A stretch of 64,000 bases of DNA from Heliopora coerulea (taxonomy: Eukaryota > Cnidaria > Anthozoa > Scleralcyonacea > Helioporidae), in the NCBI GenBank assembly GCA_030142905.1, contig JASJOG010000008.1:372001-436000 (forward strand), given 5' to 3'. The notes beneath the pieces were generated by a model. It ran no database searches, was not told the origin of the DNA, and saw nothing but the letters and a program-made list of their open reading frames with translations. The translations under genes were made by a program, and so were the position numbers. This document shows, piece by piece, positions 11,879 through 22,748 of the stretch (positions are counted from its first letter, which is position 1; every line of letters starts with the position of its first letter).

Positions 11879-12085
11879 CAAGGGCCAACTAGAGGGGTGG
11901 TTGGGGGGGATTCGCAACCGCTTTTTGTGGTAAATCTTACATGTGCCCCTTTAGTAACAGCTTTTTGTGCTCATTCTCCAAAGCCACATAGATCTACTTC
12001 ACTCGAAATGATCAAAATCGTCCCCACGGTGCCTTGATACTACCATCCAACCCCTGCCTTCCGAAATTTTTAGTTGCGCTCCTGA
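11879..12085 (-). repeat. Dispersed repeat, family with GTAGATCTACATGGC core
   Basis: It shares, in opposite orientation, GCAGGGGTTGGATGG, GTAGATCTATGTGGC and the end AGGAGCGCAACTA with the segment at 31997-32202, and more weakly with 60228-60442. The ends resemble hAT-type CAGGGGCGCAACTA termini, but no TSD could be confirmed here. Confidence 0.6.
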
Positions 12086-12093
12086 GTTCCATG

Positions 12094-13148
12094 CAGTGGC
12101 GAAACTACGGGGTGGCATGGGAGGGGCACGTGCACCCCCATCTGAGGACGGTGCCCCTCCAAGTGCCTCCCCATCTGAAATTTTGAAATTGGAAAAAAAA
12201 TTACAGAACCAAATTCAGTTGCTATTTTTGCTTATGAAACATATTTACTTCTAAGTCTAAAGGGACTGCAAAGTAGCGTGGTAATGCAGCCTTTTGGTCA
12301 TAGTGAAACATGTGAGCATGAAGAAAGCTACAGAAACGTTCTTATTATCCCGTGATGGACAGACTTTCAGCAAAGATCAGGTTACGATTTTATTCCACCA
12401 ACAAGTCCGTTCTGCACTCAATTTCAGCTCTTGATCCAGGCTCAGTAAATTTTTTACAGCTTAACCTGGACACGTTGGTAACTCAGCATAACATTAACAG
12501 AGATTTTCTAGAAGTTGAACTCCGACAGGCCAAACGCTTAGTTCCCAACAAGAAAGCTGAAAATATCGAGATTGACAACCTTGTGGATTTCTCAATATTC
12601 TTAGTGCCATACAAAGATGCATTTCCGGATCTGTACAAACTGTTAACTATTGATCTTGTACCACCCCCAACGTCAGCTTCCGGTGAGAGAAGTTTCTCAC
12701 CAATGAGACTTATCAAAAACTTCCTGAGAAATTTCATGTCAAGTGATAAGTTGTCCTCTGTTTCTGTGATTGACATCCATCATCAAAGAGCCAAGCAAAT
12801 TGACTTGGATGACTTTATCGACCTATTTGCAAGTAAACATAACAACAGACTGGTCCAGTTGTTTTAACTGTGCTTTTTGCAAAATAATCTTTGTTGCTAT
12901 TTTAATGGAGTTGGGTTTTGTTTTTTTTTTGCATTGAGTGTCAAAGACTATGGGTATTAAAGCATTAGGGCCAACTTACGTATTTGGAACTGCTTTGGTA
13001 CTGTAATTCACCAACCATGTAAATGCACAATATCGAAATTCATTAAATTTAATAAAAGTACGTTATAGAGAAATATCTAGTGCCACCCCCAAAAGTGGTT
13101 ATGCCCCCTTGAGTGCCCCCCTATTTTTCAACCACAGTTACGCCACTG
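12094..13148 (+). mobile_element. Internally deleted hAT transposon
   Basis: The ends CAGTGGCGAAACTACGG and, inverted, CAGTGGCGTAACTGTGG are flanked by a perfect 8-bp TSD GTTCCATG (12086-12093 and 13149-13156). Inside lies only the C-terminal part of a hAT transposase, so the copy cannot move by itself. G- and C-rich GTGCCCCTCC/GTGCCCCCC motifs lie inside both ends. Confidence 0.9.
12355..12867 (+). pseudogene. hAT transposase C-terminal fragment (dimerisation domain)
   Basis: About 170 residues remain open. The second half carries the hAT family dimerisation signature: DLYKLLTIDLVPPPTSASGE with RSFSPMRLIKNFLR and DKLSSVSVIDIHHQRAKQID, which matches the usual 'ASxERxFS...K...R..M....L..L..I' pattern. 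The N-terminal BED-type finger and most of the RNase H-like catalytic core are absent, deleted together with the 5' part of the element. In known hAT enzymes this domain holds the transposase dimer together. Here it is a relic, although the frame is surprisingly uninterrupted. The start codon is uncertain because the fragment has no natural N-terminus. Confidence 0.8.
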
Positions 13149-13232
13149 GTTCCATGACTCACAGCACACCCGAGTATGGAAAAAGCAATTTATTTATCCC
13201 TGATTTGATCGCACTAGTAGACTGGAGACTTA

Positions 13233-13487
13233 GACCCCGTTCACACGATGCCGGTACGAAATGAAACCGTAATGAAATCATTACGGTTATAAGGCGTTCA
13301 CACGATGCCGGTAGAGGTACAGTTTCATTACGGTTTCAAATCATTACGGTTAGCATTACGGTTTCCAATCGTTACGGTTAGCATTACGGCTTCATGTCTT
13401 TTCATACCGGTATCGTGTGAACGCAAGGCCTAACCGTAATAATTTCGTTACGATTTCATTTCGTACCAGCATCGTGTGAACGGGGTC
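13233..13487. mobile_element. PIF/Harbinger-like miniature fold-back (255 bp)
   Basis: Long inverted arms start GACCCCGTTCACACGATGC and contain many ATTACGGTT repeats. They are flanked by TTA at 13230-13232 and 13488-13490, the TSD typical of PIF/Harbinger. A second inner copy of GCGTTCACACGAT lies in each arm. No ORF. Confidence 0.85.
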
Positions 13488-13631
13488 TTAATGCACGGCT
13501 GACAATTTTTTATTCCATAGAACGTGCTCATCTGTTCCCAGTAAGCATCCCATAGCAATAAAGAAGGTATAAATAGTTCTCAAAACTAACAATTTTTTAA
13601 GATTTCTGTTCACTGCCATCTTGTTCGGCGA

Positions 13632-13885
13632 CAGTGGCATAACTACGCCATATTTACATAGGGCCATTTCTTTAATTAGGCCTTAATTTTGGGGAGGTCC
13701 AAAAAATTTATTACAGATTTAACAGAGAAAGTCTGGAACTCCCGAATTGTACACTTGAGTAATTTGAAAGTAGCAGATGATGGCATAACTGCATTAGTCA
13801 GTCGGTTGGGGTGGTCCTTGGAGTGGCCCATCTTTTTTTAGAGAGGTCGGGGTCTCCCCAGGTCACCTTAGCCGTTAAGCCACTG
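13632..13885. mobile_element. hAT-like miniature element (254 bp)
   Basis: The ends CAGTGGCATAACTACG and, inverted, CAGTGGCTTAACGGC are flanked by 8-bp repeats ttcggcga (13624-13631) and ttcgccga (13886-13893), 7/8 identical. No ORF. Confidence 0.8.
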
Positions 13886-13893
13886 TTCGCCGA

Positions 13894-14348
13894 ATGGCTT
13901 GGTCATAGACTTCAAAAAAATCTAGAGAAGGCAAGAGAGCCGAAAATTGGGGTCAAATTGAATACCGCTATTTTGAGTAAATTGGGGGGGGGGGGCAAAT
14001 TGTTCTTCTCCACGCCTTTTTCCATCTGTTCAAGAACTTCGAGGTCGAACAACTGATACAGGTATTTAGGGTATTGTTTTGCGTTTGTTTTCGTTAGCTG
14101 TATAGCATAGAAACTGCTTGTCTGGTTATTTGTCGGATATATTTTTTGCGTTGCTTTAAACTCTTAAAAGAAACAAAAAACAAACAAACAAAACAAAAGA
14201 GAGACAAAAGTGGCCTTTGACCATGACCTTTACCTTTCTTCCGGGCACGTTTGTTTTGCTCCCAAATTTATCCAATATGGCCGTCTTTAATTTGTCGCAC
14301 CCGGTTGAATGACATTTAACTACAACGGCCTCTAGTTAAGGCATGATT
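13894..14348. other. Spacer, nothing recognised except a G-run
   Basis: About 450 bp between the miniature element and the Polinton, with a poly-G run at about 13984-13995. ATGAT at 14343-14347 is the left copy of the Polinton target-site repeat. Confidence 0.5.
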
Positions 14349-14413
14349 AGTAGTATATAACATGGTGGTACCAGACCACTTTTTTTTGGCTTATATTTTT
14401 TTACCCTACATAT
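14349..14413 (+). repeat. Polinton left terminal inverted repeat
   Basis: It matches the reverse complement of 31037-31101 with few differences. A second, direct copy of the GGTACCAGACCACTTTTTT block occurs further in, at 14478-14503. Confidence 0.9.
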
Positions 14414-14764
14414 CGTTTTAGCCTGGTTTTGGAAGTCCTTAAGGTGAGTTAGAATAGTTTTCGATGACTTAGTATTTGGCGGTACCAGACCACTTTTTTA
14501 TGGAAACCAAACGTTAGGGTTTTGAGAAGTGGACTTCATGAGCAAGAAAAAAATAGGTTGGTGAAGCAAATTTAAGCTACCACTTATAAATACAAAAAAT
14601 ACAAGATTTACATTAATAATACCATAAAGTGGAATTCATTATGATATTTTAGGCGACCATAAGCACCACATTCACCAGCGTAGGCAAGAATGCAGCAACG
14701 TATTAGCCAATATATAGTATCGTCTTTTCTTTAGGCTATTTTTAATGTTGATTATTTTTCCTCA

Positions 14765-17412
14765 TTATGATGTTAAACAATGATGACCATAAGCATAACT
14801 ATCTATTCCATTTTCATGTAGATAGCGCTTGTCATGAAAACAGCTTAGAGATATTTTATCTCATAGCTTCCAATTTGATAGTCTCTACTTCTTATTGTTT
14901 TCATTTTGTGATATATTTGTTTGTTGTTTAATAGAACGTCTTTATAATCATTATGTTTTATTTCTTTCTTTATGACATTCTTTTTTATTCCTGTAGCTAT
15001 TTTGCCACACTTGTCCTTTTCTCTTATATATGAGTACATTTTGGAACGTAATCCTATGAACTCTTTTATTGGTGCTCCAGCGGCTTCATCTTTAAACTTC
15101 ACTATGACTTTTTTATTTGTTTTGTCAAAATATGGAGAGTTTTCTGGATAATCACTGTCATCGAATTTATCCTTATCACTTCAAAAATCTTTGTAAGCGT
15201 CTTCTGTCTCTATTTCATAAGTCAGACTATCAGTATCTGTGAATAATAGTTTAGCTTTTCCACCATACTTTTGTTTGATGTAGTTATAGTGGAAATCATA
15301 CATTAGTGTCTTGCTTAGGTCCAAGATACACATCCAACATATGCAGACCTATTGAGTGTTAGAGTTTCTTTGATCTTATGAACAGCCACCAGTTTTTCAT
15401 TGAATATTTTACTGTTTACAAAAGTCGGTTTTGAAGTTAATTTCAATAGTTTTTTCTCATCTGTGACTAATTTGACGTCAACTCTTTTTCGAAGGTTTTC
15501 CATAGTTTTACCAAATACTGAATTATTCATCAGTTTGAAGAAGTCTTTTTCAAACGAGTTCTTTGCATTGGTTCTTTTTTGAGTGTTAAAGTCTATGTAT
15601 TTTCTTAACCATGGTGATTGGTCAAACTCTAACGCTCTGCGTATTTTCTTTATTTTCAAACCCAATTCTAGGTATAATTGCAAATTTCTGTAATGTAAGA
15701 CATGCTTTTCTTTGTTTTTTAATGTTGGAATTAAGTTTTTGACTTGACCTATTGTTATGTTGTATTTTTCTCTGATTGATTCACAATATGGAGATAACAT
15801 TTCTTTAGTCACTTTCATCTTTTCTGGTGCTAATGGGTAGTCATTATGAAGGTTATGTAAATCCTGTGGGTACTCTAGATCTACTTCTAATATTAATCCT
15901 TTTTTACTGTCTTCTTTATACTGTATTTATTCAAGTCTATGTTGTTTATTTCTTTCAACCATCTGAAACCACCTGTTGGTAGATATTGAGACATAGTCCA
16001 TACATAAAGGTTATTAGCATCTAAATACATTATATACTTTGAGGGCGCCTTCTCATCGTATTCTTTCATGTATTTATTATTTGCCTTACCACGACGATTG
16101 GCTATATATGATACCCCACCACGCATTTCCTTTTCTATAAACTGAAAGATATCAACATCAGACATCAACTCTAACTCTATCTTAGTCATTTTCAACATCG
16201 CATCCCAGGATAAACCAGGACTTGTGAAATAATGACATGGATCTAATTTATAATATTGAATACAAGTATTTCTGAAGTTTTCGAATACATCGGCTAGAAG
16301 AAGTATGTCTGACTTTAGATATAAATCATGGTATTCTCCCATATTGTTTAATTTGAATGTTCCATACTTTCATCACATGGGTATAATGCTCATCGCTGAT
16401 ATGTTCATCGTTTAATGTGCTGCAAAAATCACCTTTGTTTGGTAATTTATTTTCAGTGAACTTATCAAAAGAATCCATATAATCATAAGGGTATACTCCT
16501 TTTGTTTCATCAAATTTAGTTTTTCTTTGTCTTGGATTTCTTCTGAAGTATATTTGAAGGCTTCATCTGGTAAATTACTTACTAATCGGTCTAAACTGGA
16601 ACTCATGAATAGAAAACTGTCTATGAAGACCAAATGTTTGCCTAGCATAAAAGTTATATATTTTTCCATATTATTTGGGATTACTTTGATTTCCATTTTT
16701 ATTTCTTGTCCTCTTTTATTGGTATATGTGTGCTTGTTTGCTATTTCACCTATTGTTTGCATTATGAAGTGACTATCGTATCCTCTCAAATTGTGAAAAA
16801 TAACAGGTATTTTATCAGTCAACCTATAATTAATATTACAGTCTTGATGAGCTGATCCTCTATATTTTCCAGTTATATGGCAATGATCTCTCACACGAAT
16901 ATCTTTTTTGGAGTATTTTTTATGACAAACATGGCATTTATCAGCGTTCTTGAAATTTTGCTCATCATCTTTTGTTAGTATCATGTCTTTATTAAAATGA
17001 TTGTTTTTGATTTCTGTACACCATTTGACTTCTTCTTACATCTTTTCCATGAACTTGTAAACAGAATTCTCCCCTCTGTATATCTGTACTGGTTTACTGT
17101 ATTTATCATCATAACGGCAGACTACCTTATAGCCATATCCACAGTCTATATGCTTTTGATAGGATTCTGTATATGATTTGTCATTGTTTGGTTTACATCC
17201 ATGCACTTTTTCTGTGATAGCCTCAAAATCAGCATAGATTGCGAATGGAGCTGTTAGTTCTTTTTGGTGAATCCATAATCTAATGCTTTGAATACTTCCA
17301 TTTAATATACATTATATTGTATGGATTTAGAATATTCGACTCAATAGGTAATCAGATCCAACGCCAACAACTCCAATAGTAATATACTGATATTCTTTCA
17401 TTTTATCACTTG
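14765..17412 (-). pseudogene. Protein-primed family B DNA polymerase (Polinton PolB), broken
   Basis: On the minus strand the exonuclease and polymerase motifs come in order: Exo I IYADFEA (about 17250), a Cys/His zinc-like insert CHVCHKKYS...DHCHITGKYRG, Exo II NLRGYDSHF, Exo III YLKSDILLLADVFENFR, polymerase motif A YLDANNLYVWTMSQYLP, motif B KLMNNSVFGKTMEN, motif C TDTDSL (about 15230) and the C-terminal DSYAYGHH. This enzyme replicates Polintons from a terminal protein primer. The N-terminal domain is missing: the frame stops at the hAT insertion at 17421, and nothing to the right of the hAT restores it. Damage includes a TGA at 15181-15183 just after motif C, a stop near 17037-17039 and several 1-nt shifts between the open pieces (14845-15102, 15315-15818, 15893-16342, 16412-16984). 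Confidence 0.9.
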
Positions 17413-17733
17413 GTTTATAACAGTGGCGTGCCGAGAGGGGGGCAGGGATAGGCAGTCGCCCCCGGGCGCCAGGTTAAAGGGGGCGCCAAAATTTCAAATA
17501 TATACCGGGAAATTTTTTGAAGAAAGTATTAGTCTATCTTTGAAACTAAAATGCCCTCCACTTATTCGAGAATCTTCTCAAAATAGTCAAAATACGGACG
17601 GCCGTACCTGTTTCGTTCTTGTTACATTATAAAATAATTACACCAAGTATTTACCCAAGGATCGTTCGTGGGCTCATTGCCTCCTGTCCCATTGCCATAT
17701 TTATATGATAATAACTCAGCATTAACATGTACA

Positions 17734-20700
17734 ATGTATAAACGAGCAAAAGAATCTGATGCACAAGGTAGGAAAAGGAGAAAACAAGAAGAGCATGATG
17801 CCGCAAAATCGAGTGCGTTTCTGACAAACTTTTTGAAGAAAGGCGTTGAAAATAAACAAGAGCGATGTAGAGACCAACGTGAATACGAATTTTATGAATT
17901 TCCGCAAGTGGTCGAAGTGGAACAAGCGGTAAACCTCGCCAAAGATGACCCGTTATCCATTAAGGACACAACCGACAAGTAAATAGTGTTTGATATCAAA
18001 TCTGTAAACATTAACTACTGTAATTTGAAATTCTTTAAAAAGTAGCTCTTGAATTGAATAAAGATAATAATATTATTAGTAATATTGTGATAATGAGATA
18101 TAACAAATAAAAAATAGCAATGTTTATGTCATCTTGCTATTAAAGAATAAATAAGCATATTGCAGATAATCCATTTAATAAACGCATGATTTTTTCCTAG
18201 AGAAACACGGACATCGGCAGATTTGCCAGATCACCAACCTTGTGATGTAGAAGATCATCATGGTCACCCAGTAATACGAGAAAAAGATGTTAGTTATTTA
18301 GATTTTCCTGTCCGTGACGGTGGACCTCGAGTTTCTCGCCCTCTTCGAGATCACATAGTTATGCTAGGTCCGGCGCATTTTCAAAACAAAGATGTTCAGT
18401 TTAGAATTGACTCGAATCAGCGAAGATTAACAGAGTTTTGGTTTACAAAACGGCTCAAAGATGGAAGGGTGATAAAGAGAAACTGGTTGTGTTATTCCCC
18501 AAAGATGAATTCAATATATTGTTTTTGTTGCTTGCTTTTTTCCGAAGCGCCACATAACCAAAAGTGATCCTTTGAAACTGGAAATGGGTTTGCAAAGTGC
18601 ATGCACGTAGCTACGGGAGTGCGCGGGGGTGCAATCGCCCACCCAAAATTTGTCCTCGCCCCCCCAAAGAAAATTCCGAATGGTTTCAAATATAATTTAA
18701 ATATGCCAAAATCCGATAGATTTTTAAAATATCTTATGGAAAATATTTTTTCGCTGACCATTCTGACCTATTTTTGTAACGTCATACCAAGTCTACTACA
18801 TTTGACAACATGAAGTAGTCGCTGAGTAGTCTGGGTTTTCAGCTTACGTCGACAACTGCCCCCCAAACAATAGTGCTGCCCCCCAAATTTTACATCCTAG
18901 CTACTTGCCTGGCAAAGTGGAAAAAATTCGGCGAAAAATTGTGTGGACATGAAGAGTCACGGTTTCATCGCGAGTCTCTCTGTACTTGGAAGGAATTTGA
19001 GCGTAGATTATCTCTTCATAAGACCGTGGATGCCGGACTATTACAAGAACATGCAACCCAAAGAGAAAAATGGCGTGAAATTGTGAAGTGTTTACTTCAT
19101 TGCACTCGGTTTTTGGCGCAGCAAACAGCTGGGTGAACAGCTGGGTACAAGCGCCTCTGAGAATCCTGGCAATTTTCTTGCTTTGCTGGATTTCCTCAGC
19201 GAATATGACAGCCTTATAAGAGAACATCTTGATCGGACAAAAAATAATCCCAAAAAGGTTTCTTTTTTATCAAACAAAATGCAGAATGAATTCATTGAAC
19301 TTATCGATAATTCCACTCGTCAATCTCTTGTAAAAGCAAAAAAAAAGGGAACAAGTATTTTGGAATAATTTTCGACTCAACGCCTGACTTATCACGAGAA
19401 GAACAGCTATCAGAAATCATCCGGTTTGTAGATATTGATTATGAAGAAAAAACAGCAGAAGTACGAGAAGTGTTCATCGACTTCGTCGAATGTGAAGGAA
19501 AGGACGCGGAAAGTATTGAGAAGGTGATAGTTAAGAAATTAGAAGAGGACGGACTTGATCTAATAGACTGCAGATCGCAGTGTTATGATAATGCTTCTGT
19601 AATGTCTGGTCACGTATCGGGAGTCCAGGAACGCATCCTCCAAAGAAACCCAAAAGCGCTGTACCTAAACTGTGACAACCATTCGCTGAACCTTGTTGGT
19701 GTTCGCGCAGTCCGCGACCATGCACCAGCTGTGACATTTTTTGGATCAGTACAATCATTATTCACGTACTTTTCACGATCAACTCAGCGTTGGGAAAAGT
19801 TGAAGACAAACACTGGCGTCAGTCTTAAAAGAGAAGTTGAGACAAGATGGAGTGCCAGATATGAAGCTTGCAAAGTCCTTCTGTCAAAAATAAACGAAAT
19901 TGTCGACCTACTGGAAGCAATGAGGGATGACAACAGCAACAACGCTGACACTAGAAGTGACGCTGACCAGCTGCACCACCGGATCCTGACCTTTTCGTTC
20001 TTGACGATGCTATCGTTTTGGGAGAAAGTACTTGGTTGGATTGGTCGCGTCCAGAAACGGTTGCAAGATAAAACTATGAATTTTAAAGAAGCGGCAGCCG
20101 ACATTAAGGCACTGCAAAGAAGGATCACAGAAGAAAGAGAGGCAGTATGTGAAGCCGCGATCAATTTTGGAAAAGAGAAGTGTGAAGAATGGAGATTGCA
20201 AATTAACAGGCGGCGGAGAAAAACACGGATGCCAGGTGAGCAATCAGAAGATGAAGGACTGTCCACTGTTGACGAAATGAAGCGCACGCTGCTAAGCATT
20301 ATGGATCTGTTGACAATGAAGATGACTGGCCGCTTTGAGAGACTGGGAGTACTTGACAGGAGCTTTGGTTTTCTGCTAAACATAGGTCACCTATTGAATA
20401 CAGACGACGACCTTTCTACGCAGTGTAAGATAACTGGGAAATTTTTTGATACTGACATCGACGGGGACGAACTTTACAGAGACATTCTTGACTGCCAAAT
20501 GCTACTGAAAAAACGAAACAACACGGACACAATTCAACCAACGACGCCACTTGAACTGTTACGATTTGTCATCAGTTACGGCGAGGATGTGTTCCCTAGC
20601 TTACAGGCCGCGTTAAGAATCCTTCTGACAATAGCTGTGTCCGTTGCATCGTGTGAACGCTCTTTCAGTGAGCTGAAGTTGATAATAACACACCTAAGAA

Positions 20701-20834
20701 CATCCATTAACCAAGAACGACTGACAAACTTGGAAATTATGAGCACTGAAAGAAGGGAATGCCAAAATTGCGACTTAACCGACATGGCTGAGACTTTTTT
20801 GAACACAAAGAAGAGCCGCCAGGACATGGGCTAA
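17734..20834 (+). pseudogene. hAT transposase (TTF-finger/ZMYM1-like), broken
   Basis: Exon 1 is 17734-17978 (MYKRAKESDAQGRKRRKQ, basic), followed by a short intron with donor GTAAAT and acceptor tttttcctag. Exon 2 begins at 18201 with matching phase. Exon 2 encodes the TTF-type zinc finger (FWFTKRLKDGRVIKRNWLCY, then IYCFCCLLFSE), the catalytic region (RSQCYDNASVMSGHVSGVQ, LNCDNHSLNLVG) and the C-terminal hAT dimerisation domain (VASCERSFSELKLIITHLR). Breaks are a TGA at 18565-18567, the 312-bp insertion at 18600-18911, a short tandem duplication and frame change near 19120-19140 (cagctgggt twice), and a shift near the A-run at 19337-19345. The last 454 codons (from 19470) are open. In active relatives this protein cuts and pastes the element with 8-bp TSDs. 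Confidence 0.88.
18600..18911. mobile_element. hAT-like miniature element nested in the hAT transposase gene
   Basis: A perfect 8-bp TSD GCAAAGTG lies at 18592-18599 and 18912-18919. The ends start CATGCACGTAGCTACGG and, inverted, CAGGCAAGTAGCTAGG. Without the 312 bp the transposase reading frame runs straight through the GCA AAG TGG codons, which confirms the boundaries. Confidence 0.93.
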
Positions 20835-20961
20835 ATAATCAGTTAAATATTAAATATCAATATATATATTGTTTTGTTGTTTTGAGAATCAATAAAATTC
20901 TTAATGGAGAGCAACTGCTGTTCCTATAAACCCAAAAACCAGTCCATAATTGATATTAAAG

Positions 20962-21141
20962 TCACTGCCGACGTTTTGACTGTATTTTATCACGCATTTT
21001 TCTCTCTCTTGCAGCTTTAGAAATGGCAGCCAAACGCTTACCAGCCTCTACCCTTTTAGGATCTTTTTCCTTTTTTGTTGTTGTTATTTTAGGTGAGTCT
21101 TCACTTTTGACTGTTTCTATTTTAGGTGTTTCTTCACTCAT
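20962..21141 (-). CDS. Polinton small basic protein (59 aa)
   Basis: ATG at 21141 on the minus strand, stop at 20962. The protein is Lys/Glu-rich, with a repeated PKI.T...SEDSPKI motif at the start and a basic C-terminal half (DPKRVEAGKRLAAISKAARE, RKMRDKIQSKRRQ). No family is recognised. It is upstream of the polymerase arm, just right of the hAT remnant, and preceded by an AT-rich tract (aaaatatacatt). The sequence after the stop carries a hydrophobic stretch in another frame (INYGLVFGFIGTAVAL), so a 1-nt shift may have cut off a membrane tail. This is a possible virion or DNA-binding protein, by analogy only. Confidence 0.5.
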   Translation of the reverse strand: MSEETPKIETVKSEDSPKITTTKKEKDPKRVEAGKRLAAISKAARERKMRDKIQSKRRQ

Positions 21142-21436
21142 CTACATAGTAATGTATATTTTATTTACAGATCATCCATAAAACATCAATCAGATCAGCT
21201 ATGAAGTGTCTATGAGATCATTGATAAGACACCTATGAGATCATCTATAAGACACATGTAAGTCAACCACCATCTTTATTATCATTTGCTTTAGGTTGAT
21301 TCTCTGAATGTATTCTGTTGAGATCCTCTAGCATACTGTCTATCTCTATAGTTGTTTTTTTACAACAACGTACAAAATCTCTGACCTTAATAAACAGATT
21401 CTTTAATTTCGGGTTCGTTATATATTACCTTATATA

Positions 21437-21889
21437 TCATTTTTTGTTTTTCCTACTGTATAAGTATAACAATGAACCACCAATTATTAAATATAAATTA
21501 TCACCAATGAAAATTAAACCTTTACCAGAGGCTTGTTCTACATCAGTCCACGGTATAACATCTCTTTTTTCTGCAGGTGTTAATTTTTCTGCTTTCTTTT
21601 GCTTATGTTTAGCATCGCGTACAGCATCTGATCCACTGCGTTTTAGTCCAAGAGATAAACCAGTAACTAGAGTGATTATTGTTAATCCAATTGCTGTTGC
21701 TATTCCTGATCTTTTTAATATTTTATCTCTCGGTATTTTTGGCCAACTATCATAATGGTATCGTATATCGTTGACTATTTGATTTGATTCGTTTGGATCG
21801 GCTATAACTCCGTCGGTTGTCTTAAATCTTCTGACTGGACGGACTCTTACATCATTTTCATTATAAAAAGGCTCTCCATAATATTCCAT
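21437..21889 (-). CDS. Polinton membrane protein (150 aa), two hydrophobic segments
   Basis: Opens MEYYGEPFYNENDVRVRPVR. It has one predicted membrane span near residues 65-85 (GIATAIGLTIITLVTGLSLG), a Lys-rich middle (KHKQKKAEKLTPAEKRDVIP) and a second hydrophobic stretch at the C-terminus (GLIFIGDNLYLIIGGSLLYL) ending in a basic tail. The frame is open. The family is not recognised. Being in the leftward arm beside structural-type genes, it could be a virion membrane or assembly protein, but that is only positional inference. Confidence 0.55.
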   Translation of the reverse strand: MEYYGEPFYNENDVRVRPVRRFKTTDGVIADPNESNQIVNDIRYHYDSWPKIPRDKILKRSGIATAIGLTIITLVTGLSLGLKRSGSDAVRDAKHKQKKAEKLTPAEKRDVIPWTDVEQASGKGLIFIGDNLYLIIGGSLLYLYSRKNKK

Positions 21890-21918
21890 TTCATAATTTG
21901 TTTGAATTTTAGATTCAT

Positions 21919-22248
21919 TTAATGTTTTTTTTTAATAGAGAAATCTTGTTTTTCCATTAGATAATTAATAATTCTCGGATTAGTACAATCTTCTTTCTCC
22001 ATTAATAGAACGTCTTTAATAAAGAAACCCATATTTCTGGCTTCATGTACACGTTCTCCGAATAACTTTTTTAATGGATCTAAATGATTAACATCAATAT
22101 TCACTCTGCCTCTATTTTTTAACAAATCTATATTATCTATTAAGTCATTCTCATATGATCCACCACCAAAATCTGTCTCTTCTCCTTCATTTTCCTCCTC
22201 TTCTTGTCTCCTTGTATTATCTAGATTGTCTAAATCTATTGATTCCAT
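21919..22248 (-). CDS. Polinton acidic small protein (109 aa)
   Basis: Opens MESIDLDNLDNTRRQEEEEN and continues acidic (EGEETDFGG), followed by a mixed C-terminal half with LKNRGRVNIDVNHLDPLKKL and a Lys/His end. An AT-rich tract (atatatggtaataata) lies directly upstream of the ATG at 22248. No known domain. The open frame and compact spacing to its neighbours support it as a real gene of the element. Confidence 0.5.
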   Translation of the reverse strand: MESIDLDNLDNTRRQEEEENEGEETDFGGGSYENDLIDNIDLLKNRGRVNIDVNHLDPLKKLFGERVHEARNMGFFIKDVLLMEKEDCTNPRIINYLMEKQDFSIKKKH

Positions 22249-22655
22249 ATATTATTACCATATATTTATCATATTTTTTAGACATTCCATTAATAGGTGG
22301 GCATAAATCAGTAACAACATCATCTGTTATTTTTAGATCACTCAGAAATATAGATTCATCGTATGTTATACCACGTAAATATGACTTTAACTGTGTCAGA
22401 ATTTTTTGATATGATGTATTAGCGTATCTGCACATTTCTGTCTTAGTTTTGATATTACTTTTTGATCAATATCCTTGGATTAAAATACCTGGACCGCTGA
22501 TACATCCTAAAATAATAAGATTCAAAGTTATACCACCAGCTATAGTGCCGGATTCTCTTAACCCTAGACTTACCATATTCAGAGACAGATTTACTTTCAT
22601 TAGTTTCTTGTACTTCCATTTATAACACGTGTATAGCTTTTGGTAGTACACGTAC
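22217..22655 (-). pseudogene. Polinton small hydrophobic gene(s), broken
   Basis: Two overlapping short frames: 22466-22651, with a hydrophobic segment (GTIAGGITLNLIILGCISGP), and 22217-22435 (YANTSYQKILTQLKSYLRG...). A different frame from an ATG near 22621 opens MEVQETNESKSVSEYG and then loses the hydrophobic segment. The pattern suggests one or two small membrane proteins disrupted by single-base shifts. The exact original gene cannot be decided from one copy. Confidence 0.4.
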
Positions 22656-22748
22656 TATTGCTTAAGTTTCATAATCTCTTCATCTGATAAATCCTCGCTG
22701 ATGTGATTAAAATTGATGCTGTTTTTCTTCATATATATTAGACAATAT

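Larger units (their letters stand above)
17421..20935 (+). mobile_element. ZMYM1-like hAT transposon inserted in the Polinton
   Basis: The left end CAGTGGCGTGCCGAGAGGGG starts at 17421 after gtttataa. The matching right inverted end and second TSD are not present near 20835-20960, so the right end has been deleted or replaced, and the right boundary given is approximate. It contains a two-exon hAT transposase gene and a poly(A) signal aataaa at about 20891. Confidence 0.8.

Noticed and set aside
19784..20383. 199-codon minus-strand open frame
   Set aside because: It is the shadow of the hAT transposase frame on the plus strand.
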